This document shows positions 9,100-17,776 of a DNA stretch of 64,000 bases, piece after piece. The stretch spans positions 1 through 64,000 of the forward strand of contig CAINUX010000041.1 in NCBI GenBank assembly GCA_903853895.1, read 5' to 3'. The position numbers were made by a program, and so were the translations under genes. The notes beneath the pieces are model-generated. The model was not told the origin of the DNA. It was given only the letters and a program-made list of their open reading frames with translations, and did not search any database. The stretch is from an uncultured beta proteobacterium (lineage in GTDB: Bacteria > Pseudomonadota > Gammaproteobacteria > Burkholderiales > Burkholderiaceae_C). Positions within the stretch are counted from its first letter, which is position 1. Each line of letters begins with the position of its first letter.

Positions 9100-9273
9100 C
9101 GGGACATTTTAGGGGTGTCCAACGGGGATGTTTTGCCTTGATGGGTATCAATTGAAGTGGTGTTACTTGCGAATGACCCAGAAAGGTGTGGCGTGCGGGC
9201 AGTCTGACTCCTAGAATGAATTGCCCGACCGTAGCCGGGTCGCAAGGTCGTTTAACCTTTTTCAGGAAACACC

Positions 9274-12200
9274 ATGAGATTCAATCGATTGAGTCGATCA
9301 AGCACGCTGTCACTGTTGCTGCTTGTCGGACCACTTGCCGCACAGGCCACAGTGGCACCTGGCTCTGCCGCACAAATCGTCAGCCTGCAGGGCAGTGGCG
9401 AGCAGCATGCGCAGGACAGTACCCAGTGGCTGGCGGCCAAGCCGTCCCAACTACTGCCGGGCGGCGCATTTGTGCGCACGCTGCCGGCCTCCAAGATGGC
9501 GCTGCTGTTTGCCGACGACACGCAGATTCGGCTCAACCAGAATTCGGTATTGCAGGTCAAGAGCCTGGCCACGGCCGCGCAGCCCACCACCCTGCTGTTG
9601 TCAATTGGGCGAGCCTGGGCCCAAACCAAGCGGGACGACGGCAGCCGCCTGAACCTGGAAACCCCGGCGGCCACGGCTGGCATACGCGGCACCGATTGGG
9701 AACTGGATGTGGACGCCACGGGCAAGACCCTGCTGACGGTCTTGTCCGGCCGTGTGGAGTTTTCCAATGCTCAGGGCGCCGTGACGGTGAACAGCAACGA
9801 GGCGGCCATCGCCGAGGTCGGGCGCATACCGGTCAAGATCCAACTGAGCAATCCGCGTGACCGCATCCAGTGGGTGAATGCGCTCACGGCCGACCCGATG
9901 CGCCATCTCGTTGCAGACCAGGTGCCACCCACCCTGAAGCCTGCGCTTGAGGCCATACAGGCTGGCGACACGCCGTTGGCCCGGCAGATGCTGGAGAACC
10001 TGGTGAATGCGGTCCAGGGTGTTGCGCCACCCGCCTACCTGATGCTGTCGGATCTGCAGTTGGTGGCCGGGGAATTCGACATGGCTGCCAACACGCTGGA
10101 GGCCGGTCTGAGCCGCAGCCCCCAAAACCCCGAGTTGTTGGCCCAGTTGGCTCGCGCGCACCTGCTGGCGGACCGCATGTTTGAAAGTGCCAAAGCCCTG
10201 GCCCGCTCGCGTGATGCTGACACCGCCAGCGTGCTGGTGGCTGAGGGCGACTTGGCACGCCGTCAGGGTGATGCGAGCGCCACGGTGCAGGCCTACACCC
10301 GCGCGATTGCGGTCGCACCGGGCGACGACAGGGGCTGGTTCGGCCTGGGCAGTGCGCAGAGTGAACGCGAAGAAATCAGCCCGGCCCGTGGCAACTTGCG
10401 CAAGGCGCTGGCCTTGCAACCCCAGGGCGCAGGCTATGCGGGTGAGTTGGGCACACTGGAGACTTTTGCGAACCGGTTTGGCGAGGCCGATGCAGCGTTC
10501 GCCGCCGCGCTGGAACGCAACCCGGCCGACTACGTGGCCTGGACCGGTTTGGGTCTGCTGCGGCTGAAGCAGGGCCAACCCGAAGTGGCGCTGGACGCCT
10601 TCCTGCGGGCCGGTGTCATGGAGCCCCGCTATGCGCGAGCCAAGGCCTATACGGCGGTCGCCTACTACCAGTTGGGGCGCGCGGGCGATGCCGAGGAAAC
10701 CTTGCGCCAAGCGTCCGCGCTGGATGACAAGGACCCGGTTCCGTACCTGCTGTTGTCGCAAATTTATACCGACCAGTTTCGCGCTGGTGAGGCCGTGCAG
10801 GCCTCGCGCGATGCGGTCAAGCGCCTGCCCTACCTGAAGTCCCTGAACCAGTTGGCAAGCAACCAGAAAGGCAGCGCCAATTTTGGTGCCTCGCTGGCAT
10901 TCTTCGGGTTGGAGGATTGGGCACTGGAACTGGCGCAGGAGAGCTACTACCCGTATTGGGGCGGCAGCCACCTGTTTCTGGCGGACCGCTATGCGGGAGA
11001 GTTCAACAAAAACTCGGAGCTGTTTCAGGGCTACCTGAGCGACCCGCTGGCCTTTGGCGCCAGCAACCGGTTTTCTACGCTGTTGCAGCGTGCGGGACAC
11101 TATGGCGCCGTGGGCTACAACGTGGACAAGACCTTTGCGCAGTTGCAGATGCCGTCGGTCACCCTCAATGGTCTGGTCAACGCCTCGGTTCCGATGGCCT
11201 ATTTCGCGCAGTTGCAGCAGGGCTCCGCCACCGGATTCCCGATTGATATCGGGGCCTGGTCCGACCAGCCGGCATTCCATGACCCCAGTGGCCTGTCTGA
11301 CGTGCGGGCCCGTGTGGCGACGCTGGGCTTTGGCATGCAGCCCACGGAAAACCTGGGTCTGTTTGCCTACACCAACGAGTTCAAGGCACGCATCGACGGA
11401 CACAATGGATTCGAAACGAAGGTGGAAAATACGGTCCGCCACAGCGCTTTAGGGCTTTCTTATCGGTGGTCTCCGGTCTCGCAAACATGGATCAAGCTCG
11501 GCAGTAGCGAGGAGTCTACGGATATTGCGGGCTATCCGGTGCTGTTTGGCACGGACAGTGTGATGGGCATCATCGGCATCTATGCGCAACCGTTCAAGAA
11601 ATTCAGCGATCTACAGTTTCGCCATACGGTGGACCTGAGCCCGAATACGCGCCTGTCGGTCGGCCTCGAGGCGGTTAAAGAATCGCAGCGCTCCGAAACG
11701 CAGGGTGCTGGTTTGGTGTCCTCCATGGGCAGTGGTTCAGCGGGATCAATGAACGACGTCCTTCTCTTCGGTGGGACTAATGACATCGACCGGCGATTCA
11801 CGGCGGTGACATGGGCGGCACAACACCACGTGACTCCGCGCCTGTTGCTGGATGGGGCCATAGCGGTGAACCGCATCACGGAGAACACCGTGGGTGAAAA
11901 CGCCACGGCCCTGTTGTTTGCTGATACGGTGACAAATACCAGCGTGCGAACGAATCCCACGACCGACCAATGGGCGCCCCGCGTGGGCGTCGCCTTCAAA
12001 CCAGCAGAACACATCAGCGTGCGTGCGGCCTACCAGGACTGGATCCGGCCCTTGAGTGTGAGCACGCTCAACAGTGTGGAGACGGCGGGCATCCCGCTGG
12101 AAGACCGGTTGGTCGAAGCCGGAGGGCGCTTGAAACGCAGCGTGGTGCAGATAGGTTGGACAGCGGGTGACGCGACGTATCTCACCGTCAAGGCCGATCA

Positions 12201-12756
12201 CCAGGAGGTTCGCAATTCGGTGTCCCCCGGCGTTGATCTGCGCACGCCGGCGCTGCCTTTCCTGGAAGCCTTGCGCAACGCGCAGAACGTCAACCTGTCG
12301 TCGGTGGACGTATTGGAAGACACGCCCGATTTTGAACAGGGAACCGTCAACGCCTTCTCGGTGGGCATGAATCGCCTGTGGACGTCCCAGCTTTCGGGCT
12401 ACTTCAAGTACACCCTGCAGGACACCGCCAGTGACTATGCCGATGAGGACGCACCGTCGGGGCGGGTCACCGGCAAGCGCATTCCCTATTTGCCGCGCGA
12501 TACCCTTGTCTTGGGTGCCACCTGGGCCAGCGGCGCACGCGCCTATCTGGGCGCGCGTGCGGTGTACCGGTCGGAGCGGTTTGAAGAAAAAGAGAATCTG
12601 ACGTTGTGGCCCGCGGGCTGGAGTGTGGATCTGATCGGCATGTGGGAGACCGCGGACAAACACTGGGCTCTCGGCGTGGCGGCGCTCAATCTGGGGGGGA
12701 GCAAGTCGTCGCGGCAGATCGAGCGCTATGTTGTCGACGCGCGCTACCGGTTTTAG
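9274..12756 (+). CDS. FecR-TPR-beta-barrel fusion outer-membrane protein
   Basis: This 1160-residue exported protein has three parts. After a signal peptide (about 1-26) comes a FecR domain (about 30-185) with the characteristic PAATAGIRGTDW at 131-142. Next is a TPR region (about 220-530) with repeats such as NPADYVAWTGLGLLRLKQGQ. The last part, roughly 560-1160, is rich in alternating polar/aromatic strands typical of a TonB-receptor-like outer-membrane barrel and ends in Phe (DARYRF), the usual signal for barrel insertion. No plug domain or TonB box is apparent. The stop codon overlaps the start of the CHASE2 cyclase by 29 bases, so the two are probably co-translated. I infer an envelope sensor or surface complex paired with a cyclic-nucleotide signal; the ligand is unknown. 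Confidence 0.8.
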   Translation: MRFNRLSRSSTLSLLLLVGPLAAQATVAPGSAAQIVSLQGSGEQHAQDSTQWLAAKPSQLLPGGAFVRTLPASKMALLFADDTQIRLNQNSVLQVKSLATAAQPTTLLLSIGRAWAQTKRDDGSRLNLETPAATAGIRGTDWELDVDATGKTLLTVLSGRVEFSNAQGAVTVNSNEAAIAEVGRIPVKIQLSNPRDRIQWVNALTADPMRHLVADQVPPTLKPALEAIQAGDTPLARQMLENLVNAVQGVAPPAYLMLSDLQLVAGEFDMAANTLEAGLSRSPQNPELLAQLARAHLLADRMFESAKALARSRDADTASVLVAEGDLARRQGDASATVQAYTRAIAVAPGDDRGWFGLGSAQSEREEISPARGNLRKALALQPQGAGYAGELGTLETFANRFGEADAAFAAALERNPADYVAWTGLGLLRLKQGQPEVALDAFLRAGVMEPRYARAKAYTAVAYYQLGRAGDAEETLRQASALDDKDPVPYLLLSQIYTDQFRAGEAVQASRDAVKRLPYLKSLNQLASNQKGSANFGASLAFFGLEDWALELAQESYYPYWGGSHLFLADRYAGEFNKNSELFQGYLSDPLAFGASNRFSTLLQRAGHYGAVGYNVDKTFAQLQMPSVTLNGLVNASVPMAYFAQLQQGSATGFPIDIGAWSDQPAFHDPSGLSDVRARVATLGFGMQPTENLGLFAYTNEFKARIDGHNGFETKVENTVRHSALGLSYRWSPVSQTWIKLGSSEESTDIAGYPVLFGTDSVMGIIGIYAQPFKKFSDLQFRHTVDLSPNTRLSVGLEAVKESQRSETQGAGLVSSMGSGSAGSMNDVLLFGGTNDIDRRFTAVTWAAQHHVTPRLLLDGAIAVNRITENTVGENATALLFADTVTNTSVRTNPTTDQWAPRVGVAFKPAEHISVRAAYQDWIRPLSVSTLNSVETAGIPLEDRLVEAGGRLKRSVVQIGWTAGDATYLTVKADHQEVRNSVSPGVDLRTPALPFLEALRNAQNVNLSSVDVLEDTPDFEQGTVNAFSVGMNRLWTSQLSGYFKYTLQDTASDYADEDAPSGRVTGKRIPYLPRDTLVLGATWASGARAYLGARAVYRSERFEEKENLTLWPAGWSVDLIGMWETADKHWALGVAALNLGGSKSSRQIERYVVDARYRF

Positions 12757-14725
12757 CCAGACCTGGCGCCTGCGCGCTACGGTGCTGGTGGCCGGGCTGG
12801 CTGCCGTTCTGCTGGTTTGGCTGGCGTCGACCACGCGTCCCTGGCTGGGTGTCGAACACAAGGTGTTCGACTTTTTCACCGCAGTCACTGCAACGCGGCA
12901 GGTTGACGTGCCGGTTGTGATTCTGGCGATTGATGAGCCGACGTTTCAGGAACTCCAGCTCCAGTGGCCGTTTCCACGCCGCTTGCACGCACAGCTGCTG
13001 GACCGATTGCGCGCCGATGGGGCTCTGGCGGCGGGCTTTGACATGGTGTTTGCGGAACCCTCCAACGCAGACGATGACGCCGCGCTGGCCAAGGCCTTGA
13101 AGGCCGGACTGCCGGTGGTGCTGGCGGCCAGCCGTGAAAAGACGGAGAGCGTCAATGCGTCGCAGTGGACCGAGGTGTTGCCGCTGGATTCCTTTCTGGG
13201 CGGGAGGGCGGTTGCCGGGCAAGTGCGGGTCACGCCGGACGATGATTTTGTGGTGCGGCGCCACACCCGCCATGAGGATGCGTTTTCGGCCCGCCTGGCC
13301 GCTTTTGCCGCATCACCCCAGCGCAACGCTGCGTTGGACACCGGCACCTTTCTGATTGAATACCTCGGGCCGCGAGCGACGTTTGATACCCGCTCCTACT
13401 ACCAGGCGTTGGAGCCCGGTTTGCTACCCAGTGGTTTCTTCAAAGACAAGATCGTTCTCATTGGGCGGTCGGTCCGCACGGCCGTGGAGCTGACGGGTTC
13501 ACAGAGCGATATGTTCAATTCTCCGTTTTCCGTGATCGACGGTGCGGACCGGCTCATTCCAGGCGTGGAGGTGCAGGCCAACCTGATCAGCAACCAGCTG
13601 ACCGGTGGTGGCTTGAAGCCCGTGGAACCCGCACTGGGGCTGGCGCTGGTGGTCGCCATGCTCGCCGTTCTGGGGCTGGTGGGCATGCGCGCGCACCCGA
13701 GCGTGACCGCGATATTGGCGGCGTCGCTTGCGGTGGGGGTGTGGCTGCTGTCGTACGGCTTGTTTGCGGCACACAAGCGGTGGCTGGAACCGTTGTTTCC
13801 CGTCGCGTCGGTGGCAGCGGTTTATGGATCAGCCATGCTGCTCAACTATGTCGCCAGCCGGCGCCGAGCGCTCCAAATACGCACCATGTTTTCGCAGTAT
13901 GTGCCCAAGGAAGTGGTGGCCCGCCTGGTGGAGCGGCCCGATCTGCTGAAGCTGGGTGGTGAGGCGCGGGAACTCACGCTGATGTTCACGGATCTGGCGA
14001 ATTTCACCGCCATGTCGGAGCGCCTGACCGCGGAAGCAACGGTTGAAGTCCTCACCGAGTACTTCAATGCCATGACCTCCATCATTCACCGGTATGGCGG
14101 TACGGTGGACAAGTTCATTGGCGATGCGGTGATGGCTTTCTGGGGTGCGCCGCTGCATGACCCGCAGCATGCGGAACACGCTGTGCGCGCGGCCATCGAC
14201 ATGCAAATAGCCATGCAAGAGCTGGCCGTGCGGCTGACGGAGCGTGGATTGCCGACGATTGCCATGCGCATTGGCGTTCACACCGGGCGCGTAGTGGTTG
14301 GCAACATTGGGTCACAGTCCCGCTTTTCCTATTCAGTCATAGGCGATGCAGTGAATCTGGCATCGCGACTGGAGGGCGCCAACAAGGCATTTGGCACCGG
14401 CATTTTGGTGTCGGAGGCTACGGCAGCGCTGCTGCCGGCCGACATCGTGTTGCGGCTGCTGGACCGGGTCATCGTCAAAGGCAAGAGCGCGTCCATCGCG
14501 GTCTACACGCCGTGTGCCGATGCTGGGCTGGTTTCGCTGAGTGCCGTGGCGGTGGAGAGCTTTTACCGGCAGCAATGGGACGCCAGCGAAGCGGCTTTTA
14601 ACAGTCTGTTGCAGCGCAGGCCACAGGATGGCGCGGCGCTGCGATTTTTGGACCGTACGGCAGGTATGCGGGTCAAACCGGCTGGATTGGCGGCGGTAGA
14701 ACCGCTGTCGCTCGACAAGTTGTAG
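12728..14725 (+). CDS. CHASE2-domain class III adenylate/guanylate cyclase
   Basis: This 665-residue membrane protein has one N-terminal helix (about 16-34), a large periplasmic CHASE2 sensor domain (about 35-300), a cluster of three helices (about 300-375), and a cytosolic class III nucleotide cyclase (about 410-590). The catalytic domain has both metal-binding aspartates (FTDLANF, D422; FIGDAVMA, D466) and GDAVNLASRLE with the transition-state Asn and Arg (N543, R547), so it should be active. Residues K462 and D540 at the purine-selecting positions favour ATP, by inference. The gene overlaps the FecR-TPR-barrel gene by 29 bases, which points to a shared envelope signalling system. Confidence 0.9.
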   Translation: MLSTRATGFSQTWRLRATVLVAGLAAVLLVWLASTTRPWLGVEHKVFDFFTAVTATRQVDVPVVILAIDEPTFQELQLQWPFPRRLHAQLLDRLRADGALAAGFDMVFAEPSNADDDAALAKALKAGLPVVLAASREKTESVNASQWTEVLPLDSFLGGRAVAGQVRVTPDDDFVVRRHTRHEDAFSARLAAFAASPQRNAALDTGTFLIEYLGPRATFDTRSYYQALEPGLLPSGFFKDKIVLIGRSVRTAVELTGSQSDMFNSPFSVIDGADRLIPGVEVQANLISNQLTGGGLKPVEPALGLALVVAMLAVLGLVGMRAHPSVTAILAASLAVGVWLLSYGLFAAHKRWLEPLFPVASVAAVYGSAMLLNYVASRRRALQIRTMFSQYVPKEVVARLVERPDLLKLGGEARELTLMFTDLANFTAMSERLTAEATVEVLTEYFNAMTSIIHRYGGTVDKFIGDAVMAFWGAPLHDPQHAEHAVRAAIDMQIAMQELAVRLTERGLPTIAMRIGVHTGRVVVGNIGSQSRFSYSVIGDAVNLASRLEGANKAFGTGILVSEATAALLPADIVLRLLDRVIVKGKSASIAVYTPCADAGLVSLSAVAVESFYRQQWDASEAAFNSLLQRRPQDGAALRFLDRTAGMRVKPAGLAAVEPLSLDKL

Positions 14726-14754
14726 GCGCCGCCGGGGGGGTGGCAATCACGTTG

Positions 14755-15420
14755 CTACAACTTTCCGTATTGCGTGCCACCGATCATGATGCCGCTGTCC
14801 AGGGGCGCCAGATCGGACTGGTATTCCCACTCTCCCACACGCACGACTGGTGGTGTCAATCCGTTTTGCAGTGCTTCCAGGAAGGCCTGAGCCTCTTCGT
14901 CCGAAACCGGTTGGTACGCGTGCCGGGCTAAAGAGGGTTCACCATTGTTCTGCGTAACCGGTTGAGCAGCAACGTGTTGACGTGCTTGGGCAGCGATAGA
15001 TTCGCCGTCGGCAGCCGGTCCATCCGCAGTTCTTGAGTGCCGGTCAAACTGGCTTTCGGTTTCACTCACCCGCCAGTAGATGCCTTCAATCAGTACCCCG
15101 AACCTTTTGTAGGCATTGGATCGCATTAGCTTTTCCAGTGCCGCGAAACTCTTGGTCCGAGCTTCTTTGCCGGTTACGAACGATTTGGCAACATCAATCA
15201 TCGCAACAAAGCGGTGGTGGCGCAGATCGACTGGCACGACCTTGAATTTGTACATGCTGCCAATCACTTCCATCGCGAGGAAGCTTTCGCGAATGGATTG
15301 GTACAGCATTTCCTGGCGGAATGCCTTGCGATCTTCCAGGTCCATGCGCTTGACATGGGCTTCCAGGGCTGCATCAGCCTCGGCAGTGGGTTTCTTTTTG
15401 GGTCGGAAGAGCGAAAACAT
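14755..15420 (-). CDS. Hypothetical protein
   Basis: This 221-residue protein is one I do not recognise. The N-terminus is basic (MFSLFRPKKKP). It is followed by a helix-rich region and a segment FKVVPVDLRHHRFVAMIDVA, which looks like a small alpha/beta fold. The C-terminal third is acidic and Gln/Ala-rich, containing SDEEAQAFLEALQNGLTPP and ending in GGTQYGKL. No signal peptide, membrane segment or catalytic motif is visible, so it is probably cytosolic. It converges with the cyclase gene and starts about 110 bases from the oligopeptide transporter operon on the other strand. Confidence 0.75.
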   Translation of the reverse strand: MFSLFRPKKKPTAEADAALEAHVKRMDLEDRKAFRQEMLYQSIRESFLAMEVIGSMYKFKVVPVDLRHHRFVAMIDVAKSFVTGKEARTKSFAALEKLMRSNAYKRFGVLIEGIYWRVSETESQFDRHSRTADGPAADGESIAAQARQHVAAQPVTQNNGEPSLARHAYQPVSDEEAQAFLEALQNGLTPPVVRVGEWEYQSDLAPLDSGIMIGGTQYGKL

Positions 15421-15529
15421 AGTGGTGCTTGGAGTTCAGGGATTCTAGCCTCGGCTTTCGCCGCGGGAAAATCCCGGTGTCAGCACGCCGTGACCTCTGC
15501 TAGCATGTCCCTTCAACTTGTCCCCACTG

Positions 15530-16510
15530 ATGCTCGCTTTTGTCCTCCGGAGATTGTTTCAGGCCGTGATCGTCATGCTTGCGGTCGCTTTCTTTGCCTT
15601 CATGTTGTTTCAGTATGTGGGCGACCCTGTCGTTTTTTTACTGGGCCAGGACGCCAAGCCGGAGCAGATTGCGCAGCTTCGGACGGATTTGGGACTGGAC
15701 CAGCCGTTTTTCATACAGTTCGTCCATTTCCTGGGCAATGCGGTGCAGGGCGAATTTGGCCTGAGTCTGCGCCAAGGCGCCAAGGTCTCGCGGTTGATCG
15801 CAGAGCGGTTTCCGGCCACGCTGGAGTTGTCATTGGTCGCCGCGGTGATGGCGCTGGTGGTGGGGGTGCCCATGGGCGTGTATGCCGCGCTGAAGCGCGG
15901 CACGTTCGTCAGCCAGTTGTTCATGACCGTCTCCCTGTTGGGCGTTTCGCTGCCGACATTTCTGATCGGGATTCTGCTGATTCTTTTCTTCTCGGTGATG
16001 CTGGGCTGGTTTCCCAGCTTTGGGCGCGGCGAGGTGCAGACTCTGGGCTGGTGGAGCACTGGTCTGTTGACTCGCGATGGCTGGCACCACATCGTCCTGC
16101 CCGCCATCACGCTGGCCATTTTTCAGCTGACGCTGATCACGCGCCTGGTGCGCTCCGAAATGCTGGAAGTGCTGCGTACCGACTACATTAAGTTTGCACG
16201 GGCCCGGGGTTTGAGCAGCCACGCGATTCACTTTGGACACGCGCTGAAGAATACGCTGGTGCCCGTGATCACCATCATCGGGTTGCAGTTGGGCACCCTG
16301 ATTGCGTTCTCCATCATCACGGAGGCGGTGTTTCAGTGGCCCGGCATGGGTCTGCTGTTTATCCAGGCGGTCACGTTTGCGGACGTCCCGGTCATGGCTG
16401 CATACCTTTGCCTGGTGGCACTGATCTTTGTTGTGATCAACCTGGTGGTGGACCTTTTGTATTTTGTGGTTGACCCGCGATTGCGCGTGGGCAGCACAGG
16501 GGGGCATTGA
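15530..16510 (+). CDS. Oligopeptide ABC transporter permease, DppB/OppB type
   Basis: This 326-residue inner-membrane permease has six hydrophobic segments. The cytosolic coupling motif RTDYIKFARARGLSSHAIHF (EAA loop) docks on the ATPases. The C-terminus VVDLLYFVVDPRLR is typical of the DppB family. I use the ATG at 15530; an in-frame TTG at 15518 would add four residues, and neither has a clear ribosome-binding site. It is the first gene of an operon of permease, M20 hydrolase, binding protein, second permease, two ATPases and DUF2817. The stop codon overlaps the next start by one base (tgatg). Confidence 0.92.
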   Translation: MLAFVLRRLFQAVIVMLAVAFFAFMLFQYVGDPVVFLLGQDAKPEQIAQLRTDLGLDQPFFIQFVHFLGNAVQGEFGLSLRQGAKVSRLIAERFPATLELSLVAAVMALVVGVPMGVYAALKRGTFVSQLFMTVSLLGVSLPTFLIGILLILFFSVMLGWFPSFGRGEVQTLGWWSTGLLTRDGWHHIVLPAITLAIFQLTLITRLVRSEMLEVLRTDYIKFARARGLSSHAIHFGHALKNTLVPVITIIGLQLGTLIAFSIITEAVFQWPGMGLLFIQAVTFADVPVMAAYLCLVALIFVVINLVVDLLYFVVDPRLRVGSTGGH

Positions 16511-17742
16511 TGCGGAGTTCACATACGGCACCAGCGCTCAGGGTCCGGGGTCGGGCTTTTGCGCAAATATCGGAATTTCACCCAGAGCTCACGGCGTTTC
16601 GGCGGGACCTGCACGCCCACCCGGAGCTCGGTTTTGAAGAAGTCTATACCGCAGCACGCGTCAAGGAAGCGTTGGAGCGCTGTGGCGTAGATGCGGTGCA
16701 TTCCGGAATCGGCAAGACAGGCCTGGTCGCCACCATCCAGGGGCGCAGCAATACCAACAGGAAGATGATTGGCTTGCGGGCCGATATGGACGCGCTACCG
16801 ATGACCGAACTCAATGAGTTTGCCTGGAAGTCAGCCCGCGTTGGCCTGATGCACGGTTGCGGCCATGACGGCCATACGGCGATGCTGGTGGGGGCGGCGC
16901 GGTATCTGGCAGCAACCCGCAACTTTGATGGCACGGCGGTGTTGATCTTTCAACCGGGTGAAGAGGGCTATGCCGGTGCGCGGGTCATGATTGAAGACGG
17001 ACTCTTTGATCGCTTTCCGGTTCAGGCGGTTTACGGTATGCACAACTGGCCGGGCCTGCCGCCTGGCACCATCGGGCTGAACGCAGGTCCGATGATGGCT
17101 TCTGCCGACAGGGTGACGATTGAAATTGCGGGGCGGGGCGGGCACGGCGCCCACCCGTACCAGACCATTGATCCGGTGGTGGTGGCAGCGCACATCATCA
17201 CGGCGATCCAGAGCATTGTGTCGCGCAACGTGCGCGCCATCGACAGTGCGGTGGTCAGTATTTGTGCCATGCATGCGGGGGACCCTGGTGCCATGAGTGT
17301 GGTGCCCGGGAAGGCGACGCTGGTGGGCACGGTGCGCACCTTTAGCCCGGAGGTGCAGGATATGGTGGAACGCCGTCTCAACGAGTTGTGCAGTGCGGTG
17401 GCCTTGGGCTTTGGCGCCACGGCTGCGGTGCACTACGAACGCATCTACCCGGCCACCATCAACTCATTCGACGAGACCCGTTTTGCCGCGGACGTGGCGA
17501 CAAGCCTGGTCGGTGCCGATCAAGTAGAGCGGGACCTGGAACCCAGCATGGGGTCGGAAGACTTCTCCTTCATGCTGCAGGTCAAGCCCGGCGCCTATAT
17601 GCGCATCGGCCAGGGCGCCGAGAACGGCGTGGGTAGCTGTTTGTTGCACAACACGCGCTACGATTTCAATGACGATATTTTGCCGTTGGGTTCTGCCTTG
17701 CACGCAGGCTTGGTGGAGCAGTCCATGCCGCTATCTGTTTAG
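16510..17742 (+). CDS. M20 family amidohydrolase (hippurate hydrolase-like)
   Basis: This 410-residue metal-dependent aminoacylase/carboxypeptidase of the M20D subfamily cleaves N-acyl or peptide bonds. It shows LRRDLHAHPELGFEE-like sequence near 31-44, the metal-ligand motifs GLRADMDALPM and MHGCGHDGHTAML, the catalytic PGEEG, and GRGGHGAHPYQTIDPV in the dimerisation domain. No signal peptide is present, so it acts in the cytosol on imported substrate. It is embedded between the permease and binding-protein genes of an oligopeptide ABC transporter, which suggests that it processes what the transporter brings in. The start at 16510 overlaps the permease stop by one base. Confidence 0.93.
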   Translation: MRSSHTAPALRVRGRAFAQISEFHPELTAFRRDLHAHPELGFEEVYTAARVKEALERCGVDAVHSGIGKTGLVATIQGRSNTNRKMIGLRADMDALPMTELNEFAWKSARVGLMHGCGHDGHTAMLVGAARYLAATRNFDGTAVLIFQPGEEGYAGARVMIEDGLFDRFPVQAVYGMHNWPGLPPGTIGLNAGPMMASADRVTIEIAGRGGHGAHPYQTIDPVVVAAHIITAIQSIVSRNVRAIDSAVVSICAMHAGDPGAMSVVPGKATLVGTVRTFSPEVQDMVERRLNELCSAVALGFGATAAVHYERIYPATINSFDETRFAADVATSLVGADQVERDLEPSMGSEDFSFMLQVKPGAYMRIGQGAENGVGSCLLHNTRYDFNDDILPLGSALHAGLVEQSMPLSV

Positions 17743-17776
17743 ACCGAGTTTTTTCATTTCAACCAAGGAGCCATTC

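Noticed and set aside
9601..11442. A 613-codon antisense frame across the FecR-TPR-barrel gene
   Set aside because: It is a by-product of high GC codon use. The sense protein has clear domains, and the antisense product resembles nothing.
17705..17746. A weak element-like stretch at the end of the M20 amidohydrolase gene
   Set aside because: gctat is present at 17730-17734, but the first block is poor and the spacing is off by one.
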